Shown: positions 46,845-58,850 of the stretch, in pieces
Position numbering within the stretch: the first letter of the stretch is position 1
Layout: each line of letters opens with the position of its first letter
Assembly: GCA_028554795.2 (NCBI GenBank)
Contig: CM068835.1
Location: 27,406,311-27,470,310, forward strand
DNA: 64,000 nt
Direction of reading: 5' to 3'
Source of the DNA: Sinohyriopsis cumingii
Taxonomy: Eukaryota > Mollusca > Bivalvia > Unionida > Unionidae
The notes under the pieces: generated by a model
The model's database searches: none
What the model saw: only the letters and a program-made list of their open reading frames with translations
Told to the model about the DNA's origin: nothing
Translations under genes and position numbers: made by a program

Positions 46845-46938
46845 AGACAGAGATTGAGAGATCAAGCATGCATTTACATACTGAGGGCCGCTAGCTAGAT
46901 TTGTGTCTGTATGCTCAGTCATCATCTCTAAATAGATA

Positions 46939-46983
<45 letters not shown>

Positions 46984-48980
46984 CATGTGGGGGTTTGCCA
47001 TGGAATAAACTCTAATTACATATTACTCCCAACCCACACCACCCCCAACATACTCAATAGAGTGACTTGGGGTTAATTAGCAAAATCTGTTCCCTATTGT
47101 TATTTGTCTTCCAGCCATAGCTACATAATTATGTATGATTTGGTAAATAAATGTCCCGTAATTTGATTATTTGTGACTCAGCACCCCTAGTAAAGGCAGG
47201 TCCAAAACAATACCCTTTTTCCACTTGGTTATGATCTGAACAAGATGATTATCAAACTTCATGAACTTTAATTCAGATAATGTTGCCTAACATCAAATCT
47301 ATATGGCTTTATCTCTAGAACACATTCTGAAACAATATTTAGCACACCCTTTTTTCTATTCTACTCTTTACTGTACCATTTTGATGAATTTTGTTCATAA
47401 TGATTAAACAATGAATTTGATCTTTCTATTATTCTTATTCTTCTTCTTCTTCTTCTTCTTCTTACTGTTATTATTATACCAAGAAATTATTGCAAATTTT
47501 TCTTGTAATTTTCATAGAAAATAATTACTGCAATCTTCCTACATTAAAATTGCATGTTAGCATTTCATGTCAGCTTGCAGAAACTTGACAAAATTTTCTT
47601 TGAACAATGGAATTGACTTTAATGAGTGTAATTATTTCTCTCAGTCCAAGAAAGTAAATGCATAAAGTTCTGCCAAAAAACAAAGCACTTACCTTTCAGT
47701 GAGATGATTGTATGATAAATCATCTGAAATAACACATTCTATGTTTTCAGTTTAATATCCCTGCTCTTTAGTTATGCAAGCTTTTGAACCTTCACTAGTG
47801 ACAAATCAATGCCAGTGTATCACCTCAAAAGTGGAAAGTATTGATATATTCATTAGCCAAACATATTGAACCACCTATGGGTTCCGGGTTGAGATTTTAT
47901 TGCTCCACTAATAGTAATGTGCACTATCTTGAAGAAAACTAGGTATATGGTGGCATTTACCTATAGCGCAGTCCCATGTTGTCATTTTTCAACAGACCAG
48001 AGTGAGCCCATTGTCCTAGCTCAGGTAGGTGATCCCACCATAGTAACCAGGTGTAAACAACATGTCACCTTTATGTGACAAGTACAAAAAGACTGTAATA
48101 AGAAGTGGCTCATAAGGGGGTATAATAAGTAAAATGATTCAGAATTAAACATGCACCTACCTCCGCTTCTTGTTTTCCTCCTAAGAATACTGGCAGTGAC
48201 ATCTGTGCTCTAAGCCATTACCTCGATCCAATGCAAGACGTGATATTGAATAAATGCTTCCATTATGCAGACAAAGGGTAGCCAATAATAGATTACAGTG
48301 ATCAATAACATTAGGTGTAAAGTTACCAAAATACATTCAACCCTCCTTATTGTGATCACCCCGGCAAAGCAACCACCTGTACACATAGATTTACTGATAC
48401 TATTATCTATTTGTTAAAGTTACCTGCAATTAACACTTTTTCCACAAGCTTCAACCTTTCTTCATGAGTTTAAGGAATATTTTTGAGCACTTATTTTACC
48501 ATATCGAGAATATTTTTCAAACAGCTATGAAAATGTACCAGACTAACATAAGGTCTACAAAGAATTATCTCTTCATAATAAGCAACACAATAACAAAACC
48601 CACATATAAATAAACAACAGAACAAACTGAATGGAGATATTTAATGAATTATTCATAAAACAAGTGTGCCAAGCACAAAGTAGAAAACTATTTTACACAA
48701 AAAGATTCAAAGATTTTATTTACTTTGACAATCTTGATTCAAACAGTGATGTGGTATTTTAATTAAAATTCTAAAAAAAGGATAGGTAAGTCTTTAACCC
48801 ACTTATGTTCACATTACATATTTAAGCTTCTTAGATGTGTTTAATTAACAAGAAAAAAAAACAATCCCAAATTATTGAGAATGTATTTATTTTTTGGGAT
48901 ATAAAGATTATTGGTGTTTAATAAATTCACTGACATGGAATGGGGGATACCATATATATTATAATTACAAAACCAAATCT
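44770..48980. other. Mostly unrecognised sequence with simple repeats
   Basis: It holds a 52-bp tandem duplication at about 45442-45545 (TTTATTCAATTTCATGGAAA and GTTGATGCTAGAGTTGTTAT), (GT)n at 46807-46843, (ATT)n at 46940-46982 and (CTT)n at about 47438-47463. The plus-strand frame 45906-46193 (95 residues, rich in K, R and E, ending GYANQS) is not recognised. It could be chance, an exon or part of an element. No other gene evidence. Confidence 0.4.
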
Positions 48981-48984
48981 TCAT

Positions 48985-49132
48985 CACAAATTCGCTGGCA
49001 GATCTGCGTCTATGCATCTTGTAAGGAGTAATCAATAGAATAAACAACAGACCCTAATCTGCTAGTACATTATCTGACAGCATATTTGGGTCTATGTTGT
49101 TTCCAGTTGGACTTCACTTGTAAGCTAGTACA
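48985..49132. mobile_element. Hairpin-core MITE-like element, copy 6 (left end missing)
   Basis: It begins inside the first hairpin (GCTGGCAGATCTGCGTCTAT). Then come linker AAGGAGTAATCAATAGAATA, second hairpin CAGACCCTAATCTGC/GCATATTTGGGTCT, and right end CCAGTTGGACTTCACTTGTA. Only 124 bp from copy 7 in the same orientation. Confidence 0.75.
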
Positions 49133-49256
49133 TATGATAATTTGTTCCCACTAATGACAAATTGTTTCTTTGGTCTTTAATCTTGATGGTAACCATGAAA
49201 TTCACAAAAAAATTGTACTACTGGAATTATAGTAAATTCAAAGTACTGTTATTACC

Positions 49257-49464
49257 TTATATATTCAATTATAAGTCCAGCCTAACTAAAGACAGCAATG
49301 ACCCTGCATTACAGTTACATAATGCACTGGCAGATCTGGGTCAATGCCACATATTAACAGTAATAAGCAGAACAAATGCAGACCCTGATCGCTTTCGCAT
49401 TATGCAATGGCAGATGAGGGTCTAAGTCATTTGTAGTTGGACTCTACTTTTAAGTAAGTATATA
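49257..49464. mobile_element. Hairpin-core MITE-like element, copy 7 (both ends present)
   Basis: Ends TTATATATTCAATTATAAGT and ACTTTTAAGTAAGTATATAA are inverted. Core: GACCCTGCATTACAGTTACA, GGCAGATCTGGGTCAATGC, linker AACAGTAATAAGCAGAACAA, GACCCTGATCGCTTTCGCAT and GGCAGATGAGGGTCTAAGTC. This copy defines the outer termini well. The frame at 49162-49425 across it is spurious. Confidence 0.8.
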
Positions 49465-50305
49465 AGCTTTTGGTTCTTTTGCCAACATAATCATTTCTGT
49501 ATAAATTCTGCTGAGTCAAATTAGTGTCAATAAATTCCTTTTTGTGGATATCAATGTTTTTTTTTTTTAGCAAAACAAGCAATTTTCTTTTGTATTTTGG
49601 ATGAGGATATGCCTATGTTGGGGACAGTGGTTCTCAACTCTTGACTGATAGATAGTTACATCTAAGCCTTTTAGGTTTGTAGTGACCATGTAATCCAGAA
49701 AAGTGTGCATTTCACGAACAATAATATTGGTATTGGCTCCTAGCATATTTGACTCCCATGTAATTACATGTTCCTTTTTTTATTATAAACCTCAAGTAAT
49801 TTGTATGAATTTTAATATCTCTTATTGTCAGCTAAAAGTGTTATACACCTTTGACTCTGAAAACACAATGCATTAGCATTCCACTAACCCTTAATTCAGT
49901 ACAATTGGCAGCAAGCCATCTTTGTTGCCATTTGGCTGAGATGACTTTCTAACAAACTATACTCATTTGGTGACAAGGTGAAGTTCTTGTATAGTTAACA
50001 TTAGCCCCCATACAATAGCCACACTAAATATCAGGCAAAAATTGCACTGGTTTTAAAATTTGGTTATATGCACAAATTGTTTTCAGATTTATTTTTTAAA
50101 TTTTTACCTTGGAGGAAAAAAATTGCAAGGGTTAGCACTTAAAAACAGGGATGGTTGGCTGAACAGAAACACAAATATTTTTTCGGGGACCTTTCATATA
50201 CAGGCAGTTGGAGGGGTGGGTTTTGGGATGAGGTTGTGGTGGGGTTGGAACTAGGTAAAACATTAATATGGATTGCAGGTTGGACAAGTTTCCATAAAGT
50301 ACAAC
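49465..50305. other. Unrecognised AT-rich sequence
   Basis: No gene. Overlapping frames at about 50060-50314 on both strands are driven by a G-rich stretch (GGAGGGGTGGGTTTTGGGAT). Confidence 0.45.
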
Positions 50306-50307
50306 AG

Positions 50308-50482
50308 GAGTCAATGTAGATCAGTTGGTTGAGTGTTAGACTCGTAATCCATGGGTCATGGGTTCAAAGCTTGCCCTGGTCATCCCAGCTCAGCTACCAT
50401 GGTATGTCCATGAGAAAGGTATTTGTCTCCCATTTTATTGACATGATATGCCAAACAAAGTGTCATTAAAAAGCAACCAACA
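50308..50482 (+). mobile_element. tRNA-derived SINE (family C)
   Basis: The tRNA-like head is good: A box TAGATCAGTTGGTTGAGTGT, then TTAGACTCGTAATCCATGGG and B box GGGTTCAAAGCTTGCC. The body has AGAAAGGTATTTGTCTCCCA and ends CAAAGTGTCATTAAAAAGC. A genuine tRNA gene is excluded because no acceptor stem closes around it. Similar body phrases occur at 16185-16362. Confidence 0.7.
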
Positions 50483-51005
50483 ATAAAGTCCTAATTTAAG
50501 TCAACAGTTGTCTAAACATACACTCAAATTTACCTAATTTAAAACAGAAAAATATGAAATAGCCATACTTAATATATTTAACATAATATTTAAACTTTTA
50601 ATGAATACCAATCATCAGTGCCAAATTAAAAAAAATCAAGACAAACATATTCAAATAGGAAGAAATGCATTCCATAACATACTATAGTAGTAGGCAAAAA
50701 AAATGTTAATTTGATCTTCAAACTTTCATCTGAGATTTTGCCAAAAAGTTAGACTAAATTTTAAAAATCTTGATTTACTAAACTGTGGATCAAAATAGTT
50801 ACTTCTCTTCCAAGACAAAAGGCAGTAAAACATGAAAATCTGATCTGACAAATCTCTTATGGTACTTTATTTAGTACATCTCAGCCATTATCTCAGTTCA
50901 ACCAATCTCTAATGTTGGTTTAGTACATCACAGTTTTTATTTCAGTCCAATAAATCTCTTATAGTGTTTTTAGTTCATCTCAGTTTTTATTTCAGTTACG
51001 TTTTC
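50483..51005. repeat. Unassigned sequence with a short local repeat
   Basis: At 50855-50990 the phrases AATCTCTTATGGTACTTTAT, TTTAGTACATCACAGTTTTT and ATTTCAGTCCAATAAATCTC recur two to three times at about 60-bp spacing. No gene. Confidence 0.5.
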
Positions 51006-51084
51006 TTGACCAATAAGTGCTGGTAGACTGGGTCAATGCAGATGGGTAGGAGTAATCAGTAGAACTCACGAAAACTCCTGTAAG

Positions 51085-51205
51085 AGTGCAAACTGGCAAA
51101 CTTTCTCACACACCACACTGGTCAAGCCTGAGACTTGAACCCCCAGTGGCTAAAGGTGAGATGAAAATAATCAGTAAAGGCAAGTGCTTTTGACTGCTTG
51201 GCTAC
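51085..51205 (-). mobile_element. SINE family A head fragment, diverged
   Basis: CAAACTTTCTCACACACCAC, GAGACTTGAACCCCCAG, AGGTGAGATGAAAATAATCA and TGCTTGGCTACCCAGTACC parallel the tRNA-like head of the 4.2 kb SINE A in order and spacing. The body is missing. It lies inside the compound MITE-like array. Confidence 0.7.
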
Positions 51206-51275
51206 CCAGTACCTCCAACTGCACAAACCCAGATGCACAATATGCTGGCAGACCTGGGTCTATGCAGTTTGGTAT

Positions 51276-51475
51276 AAAATAATCTGTTGTTATTGTTGTT
51301 GTTGTAGGGTTTAACGCCATTTTTCAGCACAAGATAGGCTATACATGGCGGCCAGTATTAATGGTGGAGGAAGAACCCGGGAAAACCCGGGAAAGAACCA
51401 CCGACCCACGAGAAGCTACTGGCAAGCTTCCTCACATACCAACATAGGCCAAACCGGAGACTCAAAATAATCTGT
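51276..51475 (-). mobile_element. SINE family A, head-truncated copy with 12-bp duplication, nested in the MITE-like array
   Basis: The plus strand reads (GTT)n, AGGGTTTAACGCCATTTTTC, ATACATGGCGGCCAGTATTA and AGCTTCCTCACATACCAACA, then breaks off just inside the tRNA-like head. AAAATAATCTGT is identical at 51276-51287 and 51464-51475, so this copy inserted already truncated at its 5' end. The duplication lies within the MITE linker. Confidence 0.92.
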
Positions 51476-51666
51476 AAAACAAAACAAACAACACAGACCC
51501 CAAAATGTGAATGCAATATGTACTGGCAGATCAGGGTCTATGCAGTTCAGTAGGAGTAATCAGTAGAACAAAACAAACAACACAAAGTATGGTATGGGAT
51601 TGCATTATGAGCTGGCAGATCAGGTTATATGTGGTTTGCAGTTGGTCTCAATTTATACAGGAGCAT

Positions 51667-52740
51667 GTACAGTAATAGAAAATTGTTCTCACAGTGTGAT
51701 ACTCCTCAGTAAGTTGAAATATTAAAAAAATTGTAACTAGTTTATAATCATGAATCAAGTTTAATCATCATCGTCTGATGCTGCTGATGATAATGGTGAT
51801 AATTATCACTGTTATTGTTGCTGCTAAATGATAATTTAAGCTGATAATGCTAACTGATAATGTTTAAATTTACTAATCCGAATTTCAATTCAAAAATGTC
51901 AACAAATTACATACAAGTAATAAAATAAAACAGCATTCAATCAAGTTTTATTGGACGATTTTTCTTTACAGAAATCCATAAGTTATGTTTTCAAATCATT
52001 CATTCCTCATTAATGGTAACTGATCTTGAAAATTTAATTATTTTTTCATGAATCTTAAAGTGTTTTTGTATAAAGCTTTCATTGTAAAGGCATGGCTAAA
52101 AGGGAATGGCTTTCATTGTACAACCATTATTTCATTTGTTAAAAACCATTATTTAATTTATAACATAACAAATGGTTTGGATTTTTTTTAAATGTAATAT
52201 TTTTCATTTATTTATTTTGTAATCTTTTCCTATTGTAAATTTGGGCCTTGGTAGGTCAAAGAAAAAAATTACTAAGATAAAAATTATTCTGAATATACTA
52301 AGAAACTAATGTCAATAACTATTTGTTAAATACAGTGACCTTGTTTTCATTAGGATTAGAATTCTTAGTAAATACTCTTACATGGTAATGCTAAATTTGA
52401 ACTGACCATGGTTTTGAAAAGGAAGTACAGGAAATCAAACTGGAGAAATGCTTAACTGATGACAGCACAAATTAATTGTACTCAGAATACTGAGTCCCCA
52501 AAAATTAATGTCCTATCATTGGCAAAATTATAAAAATAAAACCAGTATTGGGTATTTTAAAATTACACTTAGGATGGACTGAAGTTAAAATAATATAATA
52601 ATAATATGGACTGAGTTTCTTTATTTTTCTTGTGTTGCTATCTACTAATGAGATAAGTGACCAATGAAGGCCCTTGCTTTGCGTCAGGGTAGATAATCCT
52701 TGTCAGGTTTACGAACAAAAGTTATGTTTTTATGCCTATC
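51667..52740. other. Unrecognised AT-rich sequence
   Basis: No gene or array. A GATGATAATGGTGATAAT-type low-complexity stretch lies at about 51770-51870. Confidence 0.45.
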
Positions 52741-52744
52741 CCAC

Positions 52745-52925
52745 CCCGCATTTGTTTTGCGTGTTTTAACAAAACTTTCAACATACTACTGTCCATACCC
52801 TGCAATGGAAATAGGAACTAAATTCCTCTCCCATGGATACAAATAGGTGGATACTGAAACCATGAACCTTGGATTATAAAGTCTATCTGATGGCCTACCA
52901 ACTGAGTTACAATGGCTGTCCCCCT
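52745..52925 (-). mobile_element. Probable tRNA-derived SINE, minus strand
   Basis: Reversed, GGGACAGCCATTGTAACTCA and GTTGGTAGGCCATCAGATAG form a tRNA A-box-like head, followed by CCAAGGTTCATGGTTTCAGT as the B-box region. The plus-strand order matches 37150-37330. Ends are not resolved. Confidence 0.55.
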
Positions 52926-52929
52926 CCCC

Positions 52930-53815
52930 CATGTATTCTTGGAGTGGAAAAAATATATGTATCGATGTCTGAATGGCTAACAATACTGCCAGGACACATC
53001 CCTTTTTCTATTTCTCAAGGTTGGCAAGTGCTTTTGTATTTATCATCATTCAGAATAATGTACCTGACACTTATCTTGACATTTCATCTAATTAAAGAAG
53101 TAAAATAACCATGAGAAACAAACCAGTTTTCTCTGCAACTCTCGAAAGCAGAAATTGTGTTTGGAAAGTGACATTAACAGCTTCCTAGTATTGATGATTT
53201 TCCATTTAGGGCAATTAAGCTAACAGTTTAAACAAGTTATCTGAACTGGACCGAAAAACAACAGCAGTCACTGTGATTGGTATTATCAAAGCTTCATCTT
53301 AAGTTACACAATTTTTGACTGCTTTCAAGTTCAGATAATACAAATTTACACTACATTAAAGCAAATTATGCAAAAGAATAAATACCAATAGTTAATGCAA
53401 AAGAATAAATACCAATAATTAATGATCGAAACAATTATATGTTAAAACTTTAGATAATACATCCTATCTGCATGCATCATATGCCTAACATAAAGCAAAC
53501 ATTATTTCTCTGCCTGACATGGCTTTTAAATTTTATACTTAAGCTGTGTTTCAAGTTTCCATTAGCAGTGTGAGAGTAATTCTGATTATCCCTTGGGTCA
53601 CATGACAACTGATCCACTGATGACAAATCTGAGTCATGTCCCCAATAACTAGGTCAGTACCAATAACTGGTCAGTGCCAATAAGCAAGACTGTCCACATA
53701 CAGGTGAGAAAGATACTAGAGTCGGGGAGGGGGGGAGGGTGAACAATCATGAACAGTACATTATGTTCCATGCTTAATAGTCTTCTATGTAGGTGCTAGT
53801 AACGCATAGTTGACT
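52930..53815. other. Unrecognised sequence
   Basis: No gene. A small direct duplication (AAAAGAATAAATACCAATA, two copies) is at about 53372-53420, and a G-rich run GGGGAGGGGGGGAGGG at about 53723-53738. Confidence 0.45.
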
Positions 53816-53819
53816 CTGG

Positions 53820-54690
53820 AAATTAATGACCATTGAATCAGTGACCTTAACCTTTGGTCATAGCATAGTCTTAAAATAAACTTACTGTGCAGAAACCAGT
53901 ATTATGTTATCAGTCTTACCATGACCTTTGACTTTTAACCCACATCCACTGGTTTCTTTATAATCCTATGTGCAAGTCGTCCAAGTTTTGACAACACTAA
54001 CTTACAACAAAAGTAATCTGTAAAACCCATTTTTGACTGAGTCATAATGGCCCCGTCAGTTGACATTTTGATCCCATAATCAACATGATTCTTCACTGCA
54101 TTTGGCAAAAGACATAAGCAAATACCATTTTTTTTATTTCTTTCAGTCATAGTGACATTCACCTCAGACCTTTTGACCCCCTATACCCAAAGTGTAGGTC
54201 ATCCACAAATTTTGGTTAAGGCACATTGTTGCAAACTGAAATTTGTGTCTTTAAAGTTGCTAATTTGTTAGCCACATTAGCACTGACTTTTGATCTTTGA
54301 TCCTTCAAACCCCAAATCAGTAGGCTTCTACCTTGCTCCATGTGCAAGACATCACAAAGTTTAGTCTGGGGCTGTCATCTATAACTAATGTTACCGCACA
54401 AAAATGAGTCTTCTTTTTTCAGACCAGTCACCTTGACCTTTGAACTCTTGACTTCAAAATCAATATGCTTCTTCTTTTCTGCAAATGCAAGCCATCCTCA
54501 AAATTTGTTTTGGGTCTGTGAAGTAAAATTAATTTCATTCAGCAGAAACCATTTTTCTTCTTTCAATCACATGACCCGGACCTTTGACTTCTTGACCACA
54601 AAACTGACATGATTTCTTTCCAATTCCAAATACAAGCTTTTACAAAGGTTTGGTAATATTAGTGGAGACTTTTGAGTCATTGTGCTGAAA
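53820..54690. repeat. Degenerate tandem repeat of about 130-145 bp, six units
   Basis: The phrase ACCTTGACCTTTGACTTCTTGACC, or a diverged form, starts units near 53841, 53921, 54165, 54285, 54427 and 54570. Each is followed by a phrase like GCAAGCCATCCTCAAAATTTG. The frames here (53935-54162 minus, 54388-54612 plus) come from this repeat. It is old and irregular. Confidence 0.7.
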
Positions 54691-54694
54691 ATGA

Positions 54695-55890
54695 AATAAG
54701 GATGAAAATGATAAATGTACAGAAAACAAAGTCGGAGAGCATCCTAACATGATACTCTTTGCATTTTGGCAGGTGTAAAAGAACTAAAAACAAACTGTGG
54801 TTCTTTTCTTTTTTAGTATCAAAAGTATCAGTGCATTAACTCGTCATTTAAATATCTTCATATCAATAATAGGAGTTTTTCTTACAGCATGTAAAGTTTT
54901 GTTAACAATTTGGCACACTCAAAGAACCAGAAAACCTTTCATTAAAATATCATACAAATAAAAGGGAAATAACAGTTTTCAATGAGTAATTCTGTAAGGT
55001 GGATTAGGTCAATTTTGGATTTCTTTGCGACCTTTAAAAAAAGGGTAAAAAATATACTGACATTGTTGTTAGTTATTGTACACAAAACGGCATAGTGCTG
55101 CCTTACAAATGAGACAGGAACATAGCAGGACAAGATATTTCTACTCAACTGTTAATTTTTCATCAGCTGTAGATGACACCAGTCCTATTAACATTCAAAA
55201 CGCTATTAAATTCATCCCAACAAATTGAAAGAATCAAAATCGGCACTTAAGTGATGTGAATCAATACAGAAAGATCTCAGAACAAACTATGCTGATATTT
55301 CAATTGTGGCTGAAAATCTTTCTTGATGCAATCAGCTTTAAAAACCTGCAAAATCCGGCATTTGTTATTGACTTTTTATTGATAATTTAATTCTCAACAT
55401 AAAACTGTCAAGGACCAGTTATGTCATCCAGTTGATATTGATCATAAACCAAAAGCTCTTGGAAGACACCATATGTATTCAAGTGGAAACTCGAATGAAA
55501 GCAAACAACAACACAAAAATACCATAACTAATGTAACAAAATATCTACCTTTTGATCCGGTTGAAATATTCCTTCTTCTATTATTGGGAAAAAAGTCTAC
55601 TCATACTCACCAATAAAACAAATAAAAGTAACACGATGTTAATGCTTAAGTACCTAGGACTACATGGAAATAATATCAGGGAAGACTGTCATATTTCCAG
55701 GCTGCACTGCACATCAAGAAGTTAGGTACTTTGGTCGAAATTGAAGGAAGTATTATTAGTGAGAAGTACATTAATATTAGGGCTGTACCGAACATTCACT
55801 TCATATTCGCTTCAGGGCCAAATAGTGGGTCAAATAGGTATTCGGCCAAATAGTAGTGGTCGGACTGAATACGAATAGTCTACTTTAACA
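54695..55890. other. Unrecognised AT-rich sequence
   Basis: No gene supported. At 55785-55870 ATTCGCTTCAGGGCCAAATA and similar phrases repeat twice, just before the 56-bp array. Confidence 0.45.
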
Positions 55891-55892
55891 TC

Positions 55893-56625
55893 TAATGAAG
55901 CTGGCACAGGCCATTTGGACATCGATCACTACAGCCTATTTTAAGATCTAATGAAGGAGGCACAGGCCATTTGTACATCAATCACTACAGTCTATTTTAA
56001 GATCTAATGAAGGTGGCACAGGCCATTTGTACATCGATCACTACAGTGTATCTTAAGATCTAATGAAGGAGGCACAGACCATTTGTACATTGATCACTAA
56101 AGTCTATTTTAAGATCTAATGAAGGAGGCACAGGCCATTTGTATATCGATCACTACAGCCTATTTTAAGATCTAATGAAGGAGGCACAGGCCATTTGTAC
56201 ATCAATCACTACAGTCTATTTTAAGATCTAATGAAGGAGGCACGGGCCATTTGTACATCGATCACTACAGCCTGTTTTAAGATCTAATGAAGGAGGCTAA
56301 GACCATTTGTACATCAATCACTACAGCCTATTTTAAGATCTAACGAGGGAGGCACTGGCCATTTGTACATCAGTACAGCCTATTTTAAGATCTAATGAAG
56401 GAGGCACGGGCCATTTGTACATCAATCACTACAGCCATTTTAAGATCTAATGAAGGAGGCACGGGCCATTTGTACATCAATCACTACAGCCTATTTTAAG
56501 ATCTAATGAAGGAGGCATGGGCCATTTGTACATCGATCACTACAGTCTATTTTAAGATCTAATAAAGGAGGCGATTTGGACATTGATCACTACAGAATAC
56601 ATAAAGATCTAATGAAGGAGGTGCA
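55893..56625. repeat. 56-bp minisatellite, about 13 copies
   Basis: The unit contains ATTTTAAGATCTAATGAAGG, AGGCACAGGCCATTTGTACA and TCGATCACTACAG. It is homogeneous except for the first unit, the last two units and one unit near 56365 that lacks TCAATCAC. Confidence 0.95.
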
Positions 56626-56822
56626 CGTTTGACTAAAAACAAAGTAGATAATGGAAAAATCACTTTGAGAGAAGAGCTGGACAAAGATTTAGAAAATATT
56701 AATACCTTCTTTGGAGGTATAGGTTTAATTTTTGTACCTAAAGGCTATAACAAAAATCATCAGACCGCTTATGTATAGTTGGTAACATTAAATTAGAAAT
56801 CATTCTATTCAACTGACAGAAA

Positions 56823-56834
56823 GTGACCAGGAGA

Positions 56835-56889
<55 letters not shown>

Positions 56890-57205
56890 TGTGTGATTTG
56901 GATTTTTAACGTAGCTTTAACAATTTTTCAGTCATATCACTATGAAGTCTGCAGTGTGACAGTTTATAGTGATGTCTAGCACTGGGGCATCATGCCGCAG
57001 ACATGTAGCATGATGTCCCACCCAGGATAATCCTGACACCAGGATGACCAGTCCTAACGCTAACCTCTTAATGCTGAGCACCAAGCGAGGCAGCTATTAG
57101 TACCATTTTTGTAAGTCTTTGGTATGACTTGGCTGGGGATCAAACCCACGACCTCCTGCATCTGAGGTGGACTCTCTCACCACTAGGCCACCGGTGACCA
57201 AGAGA
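56823..57205 (-). mobile_element. SINE family B with (GT)n end
   Basis: Minus-strand head: A box CTAGTGGTGAGAGAGTCCAC, B box GTGGGTTTGATCCCCAGCC. The body has GCCTCGCTTGGTGCTCAGCA, GGTGTCAGGATTATCCTGGG and ATGCTACATGTCTGCGGCAT. The end is GTTAAAGCTACGTTAAAAAT and then (AC)n, seen here as a GT run from about 56838 to 56894. Flanks GTGACCAGGAGA (56823-56834) and GTGACCAAGAGA (57194-57205) differ at one base. Confidence 0.92.
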
Positions 57206-57674
57206 AGGAGATGCTATTAAAAAACTTGTCAAGTGTAATATGCAATACATATTCTTTGAACTTACCATTATCAAATTTTGAATCTCATGTTAATTCTGTA
57301 AGCACTACTAAAAAGGGAGCAGTGATTATTCTTTACAATGCTTTTCATTTGTGCCATGAAAGTTACCCATATAATAAGCAAAGGGTCCATATTCAGAGAT
57401 ATTTGTACATAACTGTGTCTTTATAAATAATGCTTAAAAACATAAAATGGTATGTAATCACATTTTAATTGGTTCTTATTATCCAAGAACAAAAATTAAA
57501 TGAAAAATTTCAAGTAGCAATGAAAACTTACATTATAAGAAGGATAGTAATATAATGAAGAACCTTATAGTGAGGGTATGTTGCATATTCTAAATTGTCT
57601 GATGTTGCTTCCACTAGCTATTCAATGCATATGACACTGCAATAGATTTTTCTTTGCTTCTGCATGCTTTATAC
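57206..57674. other. Unrecognised sequence
   Basis: No gene. The 71-residue frame at 57211-57426 has no motif. Confidence 0.4.
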
Positions 57675-58850
57675 AGTGAACCTTAAAGTCGGGCATAAGA
57701 TACAGACTGCATACCCAGTACATTACATTTTATCACACCTTGTCAGGCTTAAGATAAAGACAACATTCCCTGTAAATTACATTTCATCACATCTTTTCAG
57801 GCATAAGATATGGACTGCATCCCCTGTAAATTACATTTAATCACACCTTGTCGGGCTTAAGATATAGACAACATCCCCTGTAAATTACATTTTATCATAT
57901 CTTGTCAGGCATAATATAACAGACTGCATCCCCTGTAAATTACATTTCATCACCTCTTTTCAGGCTTAAAATGACATTTTATCACTACTTAACATCAGGC
58001 ATAAGATACAGACAACATCCCTTGTAAAAGTACATTTTATCACACCTTGTCAGGCTTAAAATGATATTTTATCGCTACTTAACATCAGGCATACAATACA
58101 GACAACATCCCCTGTAAATTACATTTTATCACACCTTGTCAGGCTTAAAATGATATTTTATCGCTACTTAACATCAGGCATACAAACTTAACATCAGGCA
58201 TACAATACAGACAACATCCCCTGTAAATTACATTTTATCACACCTTGTCAGGCTTAAAATCACATTTTATCACTACTTAACATCATGCATAAGATACAGA
58301 CAACATCCCCTTTAAACTATATTTTATCACTACTTAAAATACAGCTCAATATACAGGCAGCATCCCCTGTTAATGAGATTTTATCACACCTTGTCAGGCA
58401 TAAGATACAGATAGCATCCTGGTAAATTACAGTTTAGTCAGACATTAGATACAGACAGCATCTCCTGTAAATTGCATTTTATCACACTTAGTCGGCACAA
58501 GATACAGACAGCATCTCCTGTAAATTGCATTTTATCACACCTTGTCAGGCTTAAGATAAAGACAGCATCTCCTGTAAATTAAATTTTATCACCCCTTCAA
58601 GTTAGATACAAGATACAGACAACATCCCCTGTAAATGCATTTTAGGACACACAGGCATAAGATAACAGAGAGCATTGCCTGTAAATGAGATTTGATCAAA
58701 CCTTGTCAGGTTTAAGGGACAGACCACATCCCCTGCAAATTACATTTTATCAATTCTTAAAGTCAGACATTACATACAGACAGCATCCCCTGTAAATTGC
58801 ATTTTATCTTGCTTTGTCAGGCCTAAGATTTTTATCATACTTTGTTAGGC
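57675..58850. repeat. 54-bp minisatellite with internal deletions, about 20 units
   Basis: The unit contains GCATAAGATACAGACAACAT, CCCCTGTAAATTACATTTTA and TCACACCTTGTCAG. A shortened form with TTAAAATGATATTTTATCGC and TACTTAACATCAGGC is interspersed between 57960 and 58290, which gives longer composite periods there. Confidence 0.93.

Larger units (their letters stand above)
51010..51666. mobile_element. Compound hairpin-core MITE-like array (copy 8) with nested SINEs
   Basis: Several core units follow one another: AGTGCTGGTAGACTGGGTCA, TATGCTGGCAGACCTGGGTC, TGTACTGGCAGATCAGGGTC and TGAGCTGGCAGATCAGGTTA. Each is linked by the AGGAGTAATCAGTAGAAC-type phrase or a remnant of it, and the right end is GCAGTTGGTCTCAATTTATA. 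The element thus has more hairpin cores than copies 1-7. A decayed SINE A head (about 51085-51200) and a truncated SINE A (51288-51463) interrupt it. Confidence 0.75.

Noticed and set aside
50310-50375. A functional tRNA gene
   Set aside because: A and B boxes are good, but acceptor and T stems do not pair fully, and the downstream body resembles another SINE.
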